A stretch of 64,000 bases of DNA from Hymenopus coronatus (Eukaryota; Arthropoda; Insecta; Mantodea; Hymenopodidae), in NCBI GenBank assembly GCA_030762935.1, contig CM060880.1, positions 16,609,001 to 16,673,000 on the forward strand, written 5' to 3'. Made by a program: the position numbers and the translations under genes. A model generated the notes under the pieces. That model did not search any database. It saw only the letters and a list, made by a program, of their open reading frames with translations, and had not been told where the DNA came from. How positions within the stretch are numbered: position 1 is the stretch's first letter; each line of letters begins with the position of its first letter. Below, piece after piece: positions 1-12,870 of this stretch.

Positions 1-57
1 GCTAAATCTCTTTTTTCCTGTTGACCATTAGCTCTCAAAACAATAATAGGTGCTGAC

Positions 58-185
58 TACCTCCGTGGTTGAGTGGTCAGCGAGCTGACTTCTCACCCAG
101 AGGTCCCGGGTTGAATTCCCAGCTGGGACGGGGAATTTTTCTTTAACCAGAATTATTCCCCATCCCCCATAGAGTTTGGAAGTAT
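58..185 (+). mobile_element. tRNA-derived SINE head
   Basis: CCTCCGTGGTTGAGTGGTCA (A box), GGTCCCGGGTTGAATTCCC (B box), then GGGGAATTTTTCTTTAACC. A pol III promoter pair with tRNA-like spacing. The body resembles no other copy strongly. Confidence 0.6.
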
Positions 186-239
186 AAATGTGCATGTGAA
201 TAATAATGTAAAGTTTATTATCCTAATGTTCTCAAGTGA

Positions 240-280
240 AAGCCCCCGATATGATCATTGAAGTTAAAGGGGGCTTTACA
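240..280. repeat. Short GC-rich hairpin
   Basis: GTGAAAGCCCCC near 238 pairs with GGGGGCTTTAC near 270-280, separated by about 21 nt. It lies about 110 bp after a tRNA-like SINE head and may be the SINE's 3' end. Confidence 0.5.
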
Positions 281-521
281 AATGAAACAAAATAAAATAG
301 GTGCTACTACCAAAGTGAAAGGAAATCCTCTATTTTTATTTTAATCTATTTTCCATTGAGAATACTTATATTTCCTCTATGTCCATATACAGCTAACTTT
401 ACAGTGCAAAATGAAACTCAAAATCTGCCACATATCGAACTTGATGATAATCATTACCATACACACAAGGTTTGAATTTACTTTTCCCTGCATGCTATTC
501 AGAAAACATTGCATATGCAAG

Positions 522-541
522 GTGACCCCCCCCCCCCCCCC
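522..541. repeat. Poly-C tract
   Basis: A run of about 15-19 C in AT-rich DNA. No gene context. Confidence 0.8.
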
Positions 542-979
542 AGTTCTCAAAATTAACATTATAGAGAAAAAGTCTTTATTTGGATAAATACAGTAATGTT
601 GCTGTACAGAAATAGTAGCCATACAAAATAGTCTAATATAACAAAAACTATCTTAGGCCTGGTTTACAACAATCTGATTACAGAAACGGAACAGGAAGCA
701 AAACAGATACAACTTTTGGAATGAGAACATGGTCCTGTTTCATAATTTTTGCAATTTACAAATAAAATGATTACATATGTGTATAAGCTCTGTCTCATAA
801 TAAAACGATCAACAATTGACAAATGCAAATCTCATGCACATTCTGTAATGTTTCAATTTTGATGCATCACCAATTACTAAATATCTAAGTTTGTCTCCAT
901 GCTTCCAGCACATTGGATAAGCATTATGTATTTTTTTAATATGAAGTACATGATATAAAGGTATTTGAGTTTTTTCCCC

Positions 980-1132
980 TTAATTTAATGTCTTTTAAGC
1001 TGGTAGGTTAACATTTGTCCTCTTAGGATAAGGAAAAGAAACCCTTATCCAGGTAACTACTCTAATGAAGGTTCAAGCTCGAGACCTTTTGGGTGCGAGG
1101 CAGATGCTACCTCCACACTACAGAGGTGGGCT
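980..1132 (-). mobile_element. SINE-A copy, reverse
   Basis: Read on the - strand: a tRNA-like head with GGTAGCATCTGCCTCGCACC and a degenerate B box GGTCTCGAGCTTGAACC, then a body with ATAAGGGTTTC..., ending near GTTAACCTACCAGCTTAAAA. Confidence 0.65.
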
Positions 1133-1149
1133 CTATTTGATTGTTTATT

Positions 1150-1290
1150 GTTGGAACCAGCTGAAAAATGCAATGCCGAGATTTGAACATGGTTCTTGCA
1201 TGTTAAATCCTGTGAAAACCTTGTTCACCAGCTGTGACATTCAATTTTTCAGCTGGTTTAACAATAAACAAAAACTCCTTTTAACGTAAT
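1150..1290 (-). mobile_element. SINE-B fragment, reverse
   Basis: The - strand reads CCATGTTCAAATCTCGGCAT followed by TGCATTTTTCAGCTGG, matching the B-box region and body of the 12.35 kb copy. A second piece with CAGCTGAAAAATTGAATG follows, suggesting a small internal repeat. Confidence 0.55.
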
Positions 1291-1477
1291 ATTACCAATA
1301 TAAGATAACATTACCCAACACTTGGTTTAGTATTATTCAGATACTAAGGTTATTAAAGGTTATTACAATAGTAAGTCGTCATTGAGATATTTTCTCTGAA
1401 GTGAGATGTAACCATTGGTCAATTGTTTAAAAATCTCATTCAGTTGAAGATTTTAATGTACTACTTTCATGTTTTCA

Positions 1478-1562
1478 TAGTAGCTCAGTGGTTAGAGCAA
1501 CTGCAGTGTTCAAATCCCAGATATGGCATTAAATATTTCACTGACTAACAATAAACACTACC
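1478..1562 (+). mobile_element. SINE-B head
   Basis: AGTAGCTCAGTGGTTAGAGC and TGTTCAAATCCCAGATATGG, GCATTAAATATTTC. The head is internally shortened (the D-arm to B-box distance is too short for a tRNA). Confidence 0.7.
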
Positions 1563-1689
1563 ATCAATGTAAGATAATTATTTGTCTGTTTTTGAAGATT
1601 AAAAGATATCAGATGCGGAGGATGTGCAAATACAAATTCTTGCACTTTATAGGCTATAATAATGACTTGTGATTTGATAATTTGTTTGC

Positions 1690-1935
1690 TGAATATGCTC
1701 TCTTTTGCTTAACATCCTTTAACCTGGTTGGTCATATTGGACAATGAATGAAATTGGTGAAATGATGCTCAAATGAGCTGGGGGTCAATGGAGCTTAAAG
1801 CTACTTGACATTCGGCTTCTCCGGATAAGGGAAAACCCTGCAAAAAACCTTATCTGTGTAACTCATCCTAGGCAAGATTTGAATTTGCAACCTATTGAAT
1901 GTGAGGCAGACATGCTACTACTACTACCCAGGCAG
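1690..1935 (-). mobile_element. SINE-A copy, reverse
   Basis: Shares TTATCCGGAGAAGCC-type, GGATCC/GACCCC...ATCATTTCACCAATTTCATT and ACCAACCAGGTTAAAG blocks (on the - strand) with the copies at 12.7, 13.3 and 51.1 kb. Head decayed. Confidence 0.7.
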
Positions 1936-3754
1936 GCAATGTGCTTTGTTACATTGCATTGATTGGTCTGCACACAAATGTAGGATTTTCACAGGCCAAC
2001 TTCAAAGTTTTTTGCTGTGAGCTAATGGTCTCTGATATAATACGCCATTCCTGGAAACAGGTAGGATAAAATTAAAATTTTCCAGGACCTGGGAAAGTTT
2101 TACAGTAATTGTGAACAATCACATAATACATTATTTTAACTTTGCCAATCTCATTCTGTTTTGGTTCTCAGTTATTGTAAACCAGGTTTTAATTTTCTGC
2201 CAACTTGAGATGTGTTATACTCTGGACTTGCAGAAAAGAAGATTGTCTCATGTACTGTAATTTTGTAAGCTGAGCTCCATTGGAAATTTTTCTTATTGAC
2301 TTCAAGGAATATGATACAAATACAATTTAAACCTGAGTGTGGTGCATGGATACCCCCTTTTCTTTCAAGGTAATGCTTGCACTTCTTGCAGTGACAGTGT
2401 TTCAGTACCATATACTATTTAAACTTTTTCTTGAGGTCTCTAATAGCATTACTATAGATGGGAGTAGACTTTTCATGCGTTTTAAGCAGTCATACCACAT
2501 TATATATAAAGACCATGAGATGCAGCTTCTGTCATTGGTTTTTCCAGGTTAACCAACAGTTGAATTAAAAGGCCATTGTGAGGTTATGTTTAGCATATTT
2601 AACAAGTTAGCCATTATTATTTAGGTTTATTTCACTGGCAACAATTTAAACTGCACTTTAGTTATGTCTTGAGGTTACTGTTTGAACTGGTTAATCATGA
2701 AGTAAACTGAATAAGGTATGATACAATTAGGTGCCAATTGGTAACAATGGAGCATAAGCAATGATACTCAGATGTTCTATTGGCAAAGTATATGCCATCA
2801 TAGTACTAGGCGTGCAGGGCTAAAAAAAAAAAAAAGTGTGTGCGTAGTAGACTTGTTATATATGATTATGTAAAATCATTAATGTTATTTTGTTTCAATA
2901 CACATACAGAACCAGGACCGACATTCCAGTTACTGTTGTTGCTTTTTTGTTTTTTATAACCCGCATGATATTTGAAAGGGCCCAACATTTTAAGAACAGA
3001 ATGAAATATAAAACTCTGAGTTATTCTTTCTCGCCATATGCAAAATTTAATTGAAATTGGTTAACAGTTGTGAATTTGTATTAAGTAAACAAACACATGC
3101 ATTCAGAGTCTTTGATATATAAAACAATGTAATGTAATGCTTGCCCCTAAACTATTCAACAAAAATTGCCATTAATCTATAGTCACTTTGCATTACTGAA
3201 TCAGTGGTAGAAATGTTGAAATTTTGAGTTACTTAGGGAAAAAAAATGAAAAGAAACTGACATGTAATAGAACAGAAATTTATCACAAGGAAGTTTTAAT
3301 AAGATAAGATTTCCAGAACCACTGCTGTCACTCTAGTTAAATAATGACTTAGATTTGTTGATTACACTTAATCTGTTATAGACCAAACACTTTGTACTTA
3401 TCTACTGAATAGCATATCTGTACACTCACTGGTAGATAAAATTAGCATGGACTGTATGAAGGCAATGATAAGGAATTTCTCAGCTTCTGACATGGGTGCC
3501 ATACAGATGCCAGAGAACCTGAAGAATATCAAGATTTCTTATTCCCAAACCAACTATGTAAACATTTTGGAAATGGCATTAGTTTGTAATGTCAAAGAAA
3601 ATGATTTGTTTGTCAATTATAAATATTAGCAATTTCTGTGTTATGCTGGAATCAATTTTCTGTCTTTATATAATTATTTGGCATATACCAATAATGAACT
3701 TTATTATAGCATACACAGAAGTATTTGTGCATTTTCTTGCATTAGGATTTTTTT
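1936..3754. other. Unassigned AT-rich intergenic DNA
   Basis: No coding frame with a recognisable product, RNA gene or repeat family was found. There is a poly-A stretch near 2822. Confidence 0.5.
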
Positions 3755-3830
3755 TTCTCAGCCATCTACATACTAGGTAGAGATGATGTTGCAATCCAGC
3801 CAAAAATTTGATACCAAGATTTCACTCAAT
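3755..3830 (+). repeat. Rep-1 fragment
   Basis: CTAGGTAGAGATGATGTTGC, CAGCCAAAAATTTGATACCA and AGATTTCACT match the left end of Rep-1. Confidence 0.75.
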
Positions 3831-4439
3831 CAGTAAAGGGCAGGTTGCACTGGAGACATTTTCTATTTGAGGTAATTAGTTGCTGTGTGGCTTTTGTGAA
3901 ATTAGTACAGAGCATCTAATTCATGTTATCTCATTCCTTAGTCTTCCTTCCTTACTATTTTATTTTCTTCTCTGTTTTTCTTTGTAAATCTATAATATTA
4001 TTATAATACTTTTTTTCTCTCTTTTGACTTTTTTTTTTGTTGAGTGTTTACTGTCCTATGGAGTTTTGTGACAGGTGATTTCATGGCCTCCGATGATGGA
4101 GGATGATCTGCCAAAGGATTCCCTAAGATCTCCATTGCCCATTGATCGGTTTTTGGATATGGATTTGTGGTCATATGAAGCCTATGTAGTACTATTGCAA
4201 GAGGAACATAAACCTTTGAATTTTGTTGCAGTTGGTAAATTCTTCTTCTTCATTTACGACACAGATTCCTATAATTTCTCCAGGTGCACTTCAGTCTGAG
4301 GTTCATTGTGCTATCTGTATCATTTAGAGCCAACCCATTACACCTGCATCCCTTAAAAAGGAGTGCAGCCTTGCAATGGTATGGAATACTTCTTCTGGTT
4401 CTATGAACATTTTTCCAAAAGCTTTGTATCTCCTGCAAG

Positions 4440-5010
4440 CCTAAGCTTCGCAGGAGCATAAAATGTGCTCGACTATTTCAGTCTCCTTCCTGCAAAATCT
4501 GCATTCTAAGTTGCCCTAAAGCATCTCAATTGTATTAAGATACTTTTTCACAGGGGCATGCCCTGTGAGGAAAGCAGCAATTGTTTTCAGCTGAAGTTTG
4601 CGACATTTTAGCAGGCTCTCAGCTCTTACCTTACTTGGTCCTTTGATAAATAGTTTCCCATGTCTGTTTCTTGGGGTTTTACGCCAGGTCTTGTAATGTT
4701 CTCTTTTGGACCAGTTCTTGATAGCCTCTCTAATTAAACGCAGAGATGTTCCTAGAGCCATTTCTGGTCCAATAAATTGTGAAGCTGCTCCTTGTCTTGC
4801 AAATTCGTCAGCTTTTTTACTGCCCTCTATGCCCTTATAGCCCGGCACCCAGAGAGTTGAACCTCATTCTGTTCTGCCAAGTCATTGAGCATATTTTGGC
4901 AATTTTGAGTCAGTCCTGATGTAACATTATGACTACTAAGAGCCTTAAGTGCTGATAAATTCTTACATACTCATTCCTTTAAAGGAGTCTGTTCAGTTCG
5001 ACCTTATGGG
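4440..5010 (-). pseudogene. LINE fragment: RNase H end and zinc knuckle, degenerate
   Basis: Reading the - strand, pieces in order are NLSALKALSSHNVTSGLTQN, a frameshift, WVPGYKGIEGSKKADEFARQ (RNase H C-terminal motif), LTGHAPVKKYLNTI, an in-frame stop, and CRFCRKETEIVEHILCSCEA, a CxxC...HxxxxC knuckle. This order is typical of the tail of I/Jockey-type LINE ORF2. Sequence further upstream on this strand, to about 5900, may belong to the same copy but is too decayed to support. Confidence 0.75.
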
Positions 5011-5899
5011 AATTGCAAAGTGATAGTCTCATTTGTGGACAGAATCTCCACTAATGCACTCCAAGTTGCTGGCTGCAAATAACTTAAAGGGTTATATTCC
5101 CTTTACTTTATTGTATAAACAAGGCATGATGTGCCCGACACTTTGCTATATGCGATGGGCCTCCATATCATTTTGTATATTCAGGATGTGTACATGTGCT
5201 GGATTATCTGATTGCCTTTATAGCATATTGACCTCCTTTATGGAAAGTAGACCCACCATGGCTCAGCAGAGTTAGATGTATGTTGTATCTTTCAATTCCC
5301 AGATTTTTGCTCAAATTATTTTGCAGAACTCATTGTTGTCTATAAGGTCCTTGAATTTCTTCACAATGGCAGTAATTTATACTTGCCTCTTGTCTTACAG
5401 ATGCTTCGTCAACCCATGCTTTTACTGCATACTACTTGGTGTGTACAGGCACTTTGTCTTGCTGTGGGTGCTTTGCCTGAATTCTGAGTCATTCAAAAAT
5501 TGGACTGCTAAATTTACTTGGGCTATCTGACATTTTCCCTGTTATGCCACCGTGAGAGTTGCATGCTGGCAGAGATTTTCTGTTCTCCACCTGGTTCAGG
5601 AGTTTGAAGACTTTACTCATGCAGAACTTGTTTTATGCCCTACCATCACCTCAACCCCTTAGTCATCCCTGGTTTGCTTCTTTGAGCGTTCCTTGACGTA
5701 TATTTTTGTTCTTTTCTCAGATGCATGTGGGACATTGTTGCACTCAGGTGTACGAGTTCCGCTACTGCTCTGGGTCAATGCCGTATTGCTCCTGATCAGG
5801 AGGCTACCTTGGGTCATCTCTTGCAGAGTGATGAGATCTTACACTGATTTAATTTCTTTGCTGCTAAGCTTTCCAGTATCAGGTTGTTATTTGTGGTCA

Positions 5900-7920
5900 C
5901 GACAATAAGTGGGTACTCCAAGCCATCTTTTGCCATCTACAGCATTGCAGTTATAAATTTTGTCCCCCCCCCCTTTTTATAGTGTTTAATGCCTGCTTTT
6001 ACTATTATGGCACTGCAATAATGATGCATGGAATGAAGATGGAGCACTGGTGGAATGTGATGGTGGGGGAAACTGGAGAAAACCCACTCTTACGCTGCTT
6101 TTTCCACCACAAATCCCACATGTGTCCATAGTTAGCCTATATACATGTATGCATTAATGGGTGAGTGGGACTTTCCTGCTGACAGCCTGCAGTTTTCTTC
6201 ATTTCTCTCCTTTCTATTACATTTTCTTCTTTTGGCAGTTCCTTTTGTTTCTTTGTGCTATTGCTTGATGTTTCCATAGCTCCAGTTTTTCTGTTTCTTT
6301 TAATACTGTTGGTAGTCCTTTTTGCTGTGTTGAGCAGTTAGTGTAGCCTTTGATAGCGTTCTGACAAAGGGGAAAAATATTTTTCACTGGAAAAGAATGC
6401 TCCAAATTAATTTTCCATACAAAAGTGCACTTTTGCCCTGATGAACCTGGGAGTGCTGGAGCACTTTGTTTTTCAGCCATTCATTAATGTATGGCTCTGG
6501 CTTCCAGCATTGCAGAGATGTGCCACTTATATATATTTGAATATTAGTTGTGATTTAAAGTAAACACACTTTCAGTTTTAACCAAGCACTTCTTGTAATG
6601 AAAGTAGCACCAATCGAGAATACCTGTATTACAATTTAGTGGTTATGCAGAGATTACAAATTTAGAGTCGTGGAGTATTATAAAAATGAGTGTACTTCAC
6701 TGTATGGGTAAAAGTTTTCTTTCCTATATACTCTCTATTAGTTCTAAGGTTCCCACATGCTGTGTGCCCCCCATGTAGCTGCTATGACAGCACTGGTTAG
6801 AAGTATAAGTAATTGTTCCAAAGAGCATCAGGTGTTCATTTTCATCTGTAATTCCCCGTGTACTGATCGAACAGAACATTGTTGACTGGTGAGCCTACAT
6901 TAGAGGTCTACCGAGAAGGAGCAGTGATTGTTTGCAGAAGAGAAATCTTACAGCAACCTCTACCTAGAGAGAGTGATGATGGTTCATGGAAGAGAAAGCA
7001 CAACAAGCTTTCCCATGCCCCCTCCTGTCACAATAATGAGTAACACATTAAGTTGCTCTCTTCTGAGTTTGAGTGTTGTTCTGGTGTCACAATAGAGGAG
7101 TTGTAAATATGATTAATATTGCTGCATAGCCCTGAACCAGTAAGTGTGAACACCTGCCACTAGAGGGCACTATTCAAGTTCCCTCATCAGAATGGCATAA
7201 CTTTTATGATCTATTATTAGAGGGGTAGTATATAAACTTGTTACATCAACATGGCATTGATGACATTTCTTGCACAGGAAATCACAGATAAAAATGAGTA
7301 CCTGACTTGTGAGAATGTCACTATTAAAAATGATAAAACTTATTATGTGTTATGCTTTGGTTTGCAGAGAATTTAAATATTTCTGTGACTATTGTATTGT
7401 TTGTGTTAAAGAAGCCTTATTGAATGTTATAAGAGTTGAAGCAAAGCCAAGATATGCATTAATGTATTTTTATACTTCATTTCTGTGCTGCAAAAAGAGA
7501 ATTATAGATATCTTTATATAAATGATTTGTTATTAATATAAAAACATTTTCCTTGCCATCCTTTCCTTTCTGTTATGTTAAGGGTTGCAGGATCTATCAG
7601 CTGACTATTGATTTTTTTTTTAAGTTCTTAGAAGCATGTAGAGACAGTACTAAATAACTTGCACCACCAATATGCTCCATGTCCATGCTTATGCATGATG
7701 GTTATTGTTTTATTAATAGGCCCCAGATTTCTTTTAACTTAATTTATCCTTTACATTTTCCTAAATGTTCCACAGTCATTGGTACAGAGTATGGTATGTA
7801 AAGACTGAAGTTCACTGAATATTTGAAGTTTATTTCGTTGGATTGAAATTTGGTTAAATCGGTTATTTAATATTATTTGAAAAGCGGCAAAATTCAGGTT
7901 TTAAATCTAGTATGGTACTG
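5900..7920. other. Unassigned intergenic DNA
   Basis: Small open frames here match nothing I know and look random. A short C run lies near 5965. The first part could be upstream remains of the - strand LINE at 4.4-5.0 kb. Confidence 0.45.
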
Positions 7921-7924
7921 TTAT

Positions 7925-8795
7925 CTATTCTCACTTTCTCTGCATAGTACATAGGTAGAGAAGGTATTGCATTCCAGCCAAAAATTTGATACTAAGATTT
8001 CATTGGAAATGTGTTTTAGTGTCTACTGTATCCAAAAAACAATTCTTTTTTTTAGAAAAAGGTTTTGTGTATATGTGTGTGTCTGTGAACACACTAACTC
8101 AAAAACGAAAAATCAGTAAAATGCCAAACTTGGTATTTAAGTTTTGTATCTTCCAAGGCTGCGACACAAAGATTTTGAGCAAAATGCCCCCGCCCCCCAC
8201 TACTCTTTACATGGAAAAAGGTTCAAACATTTTGATTTTCTCAAAAATGGCTGTAATGATCCTAATTAAAACACTGTAAAATAAAGATATTTACATCTTA
8301 CCTAAAATGTACATTTTGAATTTTCTGGGAATAGTGTCTGAGGACCTCTTTATTCTTGATGAATTTTGCATAACTGCAAAACTGTAACACACAAAAGCTT
8401 ACTGCAGAAAAATATACATCTTGTTAAAACACCAAGTTTGTCATATTCATTTTTTGGGGGGAATTGACCATTTCAAGGTATTTCTTGTTATTGGTTTCAG
8501 CTTTAAAATGTTCAAAACTTTCCTCATAAGGAAATTTGTCAACTGATCATGCCAAGAAACAAAATTCTATCACATAGCAACCAGCTTTTAATAGATCAGA
8601 GTATCAGTTTAGCCTAGTGTATTCCTTTATTTCCCTTCTTAGTTACAAGGCGGCATATGGTAAGACCATTTCTGCTAATGTTTATCTCAATTAGCATGAA
8701 GTAGATAGAAGGATAAGCTAGTTTACTAACAATTGATTACAGAGATGTGGAGAAAGTCATGTAAATAGAAAACACATTAGACTTCTACCAGTAAT
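7925..8795 (+). repeat. Rep-1 copy, nearly full length
   Basis: Unnamed ~0.9 kb interspersed repeat. Blocks in order: GTAGAGAAGGTATTGCATTC, AAAATTTGATACTAAGATTT, a GTGTGT-rich piece, AACTCAAAAACGAAAAATCA, a C-rich run and TACTCTTTACATGGAAAAAG, GAATTTTCTGGGAATAGTGT, GAATTTTGCATAACTGCAAA, TATTTCTTGTTATTGGTTTC, AGCAACCAGCTTTTAATAGA, TATTTCCCTTCTTAGTTACA and GAGAAAGTCATGTAAATAGA. No open frame or inverted ends. Confidence 0.9.
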
Positions 8796-9440
8796 TATGT
8801 ACATAAACATTAGGAATGGATGTGAAAGAACACAATCCATTTGAAATTGGCTTGTAAAATAACTTATATACTTCATACCATTATGTAATTAATGAACATG
8901 CAGTAAACTTATATACATAAGATACAAAGCATGTGTAAACAGCTTTGTTGATTTGTTCATAATTCACCAGCTCATTGTTTTGTTTTGCAGAATGACAGTA
9001 TCTAACTTGGCATTTTCCTCCATTTTCTTTCAACCTTAATAAATGTTGAAAGCATGGATGCACTGATTGGGTATTTCTTTGCTATATGTAGGTTAAACCA
9101 TCCACAGTAAGAAGACGAAGCAAAAGTTAACCATTTAATGGCACCTTTTAAACAAGCTGCCTGAACATGGAATTCCATTCAATTTTTGTCCTTGCTGAGG
9201 CAAAATATGGTATAGTCAGGGATGAACAAACCATTTTGTTTACAATGTTATATGGTCAAAAGCTGAACAAACCGCTCTTTGAATCAGGAAATGACAGTAA
9301 TTGTTCATAAGTCTAAAAACATTTCAAGAATTTGTTCATTGTCATATATTCATTAAGAGGTATTTATTATTGACATATTGTTGTACTGAAGTGTGCACAA
9401 TTGAAATAATTTAACATAGTAGCTTATAATAAGTAAAATA

Positions 9441-9692
9441 GAGTTTTATTTACAGATGCTCTTAACTGCTGTGGTTCTCAGTTTACCGTTCTGTATTGAG
9501 CATGAAAGACTGCTTAATGTCGCTCAGAGGCCTGTTTATCAGGCTTGAAGTTCTTTTATGTGCTGTAAATCTAGGACACGGGACCAACAGCTTTACTTTC
9601 CTTCTACAGGAAACCATGCTAAGGATCCCTCTACCAGGTTTGAAGGAAGGCCATAGGAAGCTAGCATGGTAACCACTACACCATGGAGGGCA
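9441..9692 (-). mobile_element. SINE-C copy
   Basis: Reverse orientation: begins with GATGCTCTTAACTGCTGTGG and ends at CCATGGAGGGCAAC. Body blocks as in the 23.8 kb copy; the head is partly decayed. Confidence 0.85.
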
Positions 9693-10084
9693 ACTTATGG
9701 ATGCTTATGGAGATCCAAAATGGAAATTCAATTAAATTGTTCAATAAATCACCATAAAATATTAAAATATTGACAAAACTGAAAGCATTTAAATCAGAAG
9801 TAATTTTAAACTTGTTGGATCACCAGTTCTACACAATAGGTGAATTTACGATTATTTAAGTACTTTTATTTTACTTAATTTTTATTAATCATTTTATTTT
9901 ATTTATTTAATTTAAATTTTAATTAGTTTTACTTTGTACTTTAGTTTTAAGGTCTTTAATGCTTCACCTGTTTACTTAGCATTTGTCAGTACTGTAAACT
10001 TATGATGAATAAATAAATGAAAAAAATGAACCAACTGATTTTCTAGCCCGAAGCAACATTGCAGGGCAGATTAATGCATTACAT

Positions 10085-10615
10085 CCAAAAATTTGATTTG
10101 GGATTTCAGCGAGTTCCCTCAAATTAAAAAAAAACAAAAAATTGGTCTCTGTGTTTGTGTGTGCGTGTGAGACTATCTGAATCCTCTTCGTTCTGCATGA
10201 TTTTTGCATACCTGATAAACTATGAGAGATAAGCAAATTCTTATTACACAAAAATGTAGATCTAGTTAAAGCAAACAATTTATGCCAAATAATTTTTTTG
10301 AGTTAACCATATGCAAGATATTCCTCGTTATTTTAAGCTTTCCAAAACTTATACTTTTTTCTGTGTTCTTTTTACTACTGGTCTTGTAAATGGGACAGAA
10401 TTTTAAGAACATCACACAAACAACTATTAAAATATATAATATTACTTACGCCTAATGTACTCACTTATTCTTTTTGTATCTAATAGGAAATGTGTAAAAA
10501 GATAATTTCTGCTAATGTTTATCTTGATTAAATAAAAAAACAAGCTTTCGTAAGAATAATAGTTGCAGAATAAGTAGAGAAAGGCATGTGAATGGAACAT
10601 TAGATTTTTGTTTTA
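10085..10615 (+). repeat. Rep-1 copy, internally deleted
   Basis: Left part to TGTGTGTGCGTGTGAGACTA, then a jump to AATCCTCTTCGTTCTGCATG and on to GAGAAAGGCATGTGAATGGA. The middle (AACTCAAAAACG to the GGGAATAGCC box) is missing. Confidence 0.8.
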
Positions 10616-10949
10616 TTTTCCTGACTTTTCCTGAATATCAGTAAGTAAGAAGCTTGTTATTACGGCTTATTTTAGGTGCCTTTTATGTTCTTTTTATGAT
10701 CCTTTTATGTTTTTTTTTTTTTTATTTTATTTCTATGATCTAAATATCTGAGCTCTGGTAATTTTTGTTACACAATGTTCAATGAGATTTCCTAGTTTTG
10801 AATCCTTAAGTCCATGGTAAAACATGAAAAAGAAACAAGAGTAGGGCAAGTGTTAATGTCAGGAATTTTGTAGTAAAACACAATGTTTTGCATTTATTTT
10901 AAACTAAAAATTATAAACAAAATGTTATTAAATACTTTTTGCTTTCTCC

Positions 10950-11990
10950 AGCACATTGTACGTATAGTATGATGTACATAGTAGCTAGAGAAGACATGGT
11001 ATTCCACCCACAAGTTTGCTGACAAGATTTCACCACTATGTTATGAGGTCCCCTGGGTGTTTGTGTGTGTCCGTGGACAGCATAGCTCAAAAACGAAAAG
11101 ACCATTAAAAACCAAACTTTCCAAGGATGTGACACAAAGTTTTCAAATACCCCCCCCCCCCCCCCTTCCACAAACTACCCTTTACATGGAAACATTTTTG
11201 AAAATTTTATTTTTCTTGAATATGGTTCTAACGATTTTAATAAAAATTCTGTATATTAAAGATCTTTAAATCACTAATAAAATGTATATTTTGAATTTTC
11301 TGAGAAGTAAATGGCGCATTATTTATGGATGCTCTTTAACTACTGTGGTTCTCAGTGTCGCATTCTAAATTGGGTGTGAAAGACCACTTAATTTTGCTCA
11401 GAGGCCTCTCTATAAGGCTTGAGGTACTTTTACGTGCTGTAAATCTATGACATGGGACCAACGGCTTTACTTCCCTACTGAAGGAAGCCATGCTAAGGAT
11501 TTTTAACCCGAAAAAATCCATCTGCTGGGTTTGAACCTGCCGACTTTGGGTATATGAAGTTAGCATGGTAACCATTACACCGCGGAGGGCGACGATTTTT
11601 CTGGGAATAGCCTTTGAAGACCTCTTTATTCTGGATGAGTTTTGCGGAATTTTGCACAACGGTGAAACCATAAGAGATACACAAAAGCTTAATACACAAA
11701 AAATTGTAGGTCTTGTTAAAACAAAATTTATGTCATATATGTTTTTCTTGTGGAGTTGAACGTTTTTGAGGTATTCTTTGTTATTAATAACAGTTTTAAA
11801 TTACCTAATTTTTCTCAAATGGGACAATGTAAAACAAACAGAACCTCAATTGTTTCACATAGCAACTAGCTATCGCTATAGCAAAATGTATTCCCTTATT
11901 TCCCTTCTACTTACAATGAAGCAAGTAATAAAACCAATTCTGCTAATGTTCATCTTGTTTAGCATGATGTAAATAAAAGAATAATCTTTT
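10950..11990 (+). repeat. Rep-1 copy, interrupted by SINE-C
   Basis: Blocks as in the 7.9 kb copy. The repeat stops at GAATTTTCTGAGAA (11306) and resumes at 11594 after a reverse SINE-C. The C-rich run (11151-11165) is expanded. The right end is lost after about 11990. Confidence 0.88.
11307..11593 (-). mobile_element. SINE-C copy nested in Rep-1
   Basis: Reverse orientation, nearly full length, ending in CACCGCGGAGGGCGAC (acceptor stem of the tRNA-like head). It splits a Rep-1 copy and is flanked by 14-bp near-identical repeats GAATTTTCTGAGAA (11293-11306) and GATTTTTCTGGGAA (11594-11607), a target-site duplication with two differences. Confidence 0.88.
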
Positions 11991-12109
11991 GTAGTGTTGC
12001 AAATGATTTTTGGCTGCCAAATTCTCAATATGTGTCTTAGACATTGGTTAATAAAAGTTTGCAATTTTTTTATTTATTTCTTGTAAAGGTAATTTAAATT
12101 CTTACAGGG

Positions 12110-12300
12110 GCATCACACTAGAATGCTCACTTCTAAAGGAAATGACAAATGAGGAGACTTGAGAAAGTAGTTGAACATTGTATATTAGATGAACAGTTTG
12201 GATTCAGTATAGGAAGGTCAACACTATAACCTGCCAGCTGCTTAAAAGAGTATTTATTTGAAAAAATAATTTGAGATCACCTTGTGGTTTACCAGGAAAC
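12110..12300 (+). pseudogene. Possible LINE RT scrap
   Basis: One frame reads LRKVVEHCILDEQFGFSIGR and then STL-stop, resembling the block before the first RT aspartate (EQFGFRKGRST-type). Stops and frameshifts follow. Only a short match, so the call is weak. Confidence 0.4.
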
Positions 12301-12346
12301 ATGCGAGTCAGTTGAGAAATTCAATGCTATGCCAGCATGTTCCCAT

Positions 12347-12530
12347 GGTAGCTCAGTGGTAGAGCAACCAGCTAGAGATAGGGAAATCCATGGTTCAAAT
12401 CCTGGCTATGGCATTACATTTTTCAGACTGACTCTACCTATCCTTTACAGTAGTATGCCTGGTGTACAAGCTGGCAAAGGAGTCATTCTTTTTGGAAAAT
12501 CTTAAGATGTGAGATGTTACTATCTTATCT
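12347..12530 (+). mobile_element. SINE-B copy (tRNA-derived)
   Basis: GGTAGCTCAGTGGTAGAGCA (A box of a tRNA-like head) and GGTTCAAATCCTGGCTATGG (B box), then CATTACATTTTTCAGACTGA. Too many changes and an added body for a working tRNA gene. Confidence 0.75.
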
Positions 12531-12654
12531 TATGGCTATGGAAAGGTTCTATCCGAAATAAGAATAAAGAAAAATGAAATTTGGGAAGACTTTTACCACA
12601 CAGAGAGACTGGACGAACTCGGGAACTAAGGCATTCACTGACTGTATTTGCATT

Positions 12655-12870
12655 GCATGGTAGTGTGCCTACTTCATATTTTCAACAGATCTTAAGTTCA
12701 AATCTCGCTTAAGGTGAATTACTCGGATGAGGTTAAGATTTTCCCGTACCCTGGGAAGACAATGTTTAGAAACTTTAAACTCCATGGATCCCGAGATCAT
12801 TTGAGCATCATGTCATCAATTTCATTCATCTCTGATGTACCAACCAGCTTAAAGAACGTTAAACTTTATT
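12655..12870 (+). mobile_element. SINE-A copy
   Basis: B-box-like AAGTTCAAATCTCGCTT, then GGTTAAGATTTTCCCGTACC, CTTTAAACTCCATGGATCCC and ACCAACCAGCTTAAAGAACG. Intergenic, upstream of the KDEL receptor. Confidence 0.75.

Noticed and set aside
377..622. 81-codon - strand frame with a run of glycines
   Set aside because: The glycines come from the poly-C tract and the rest has no domain.
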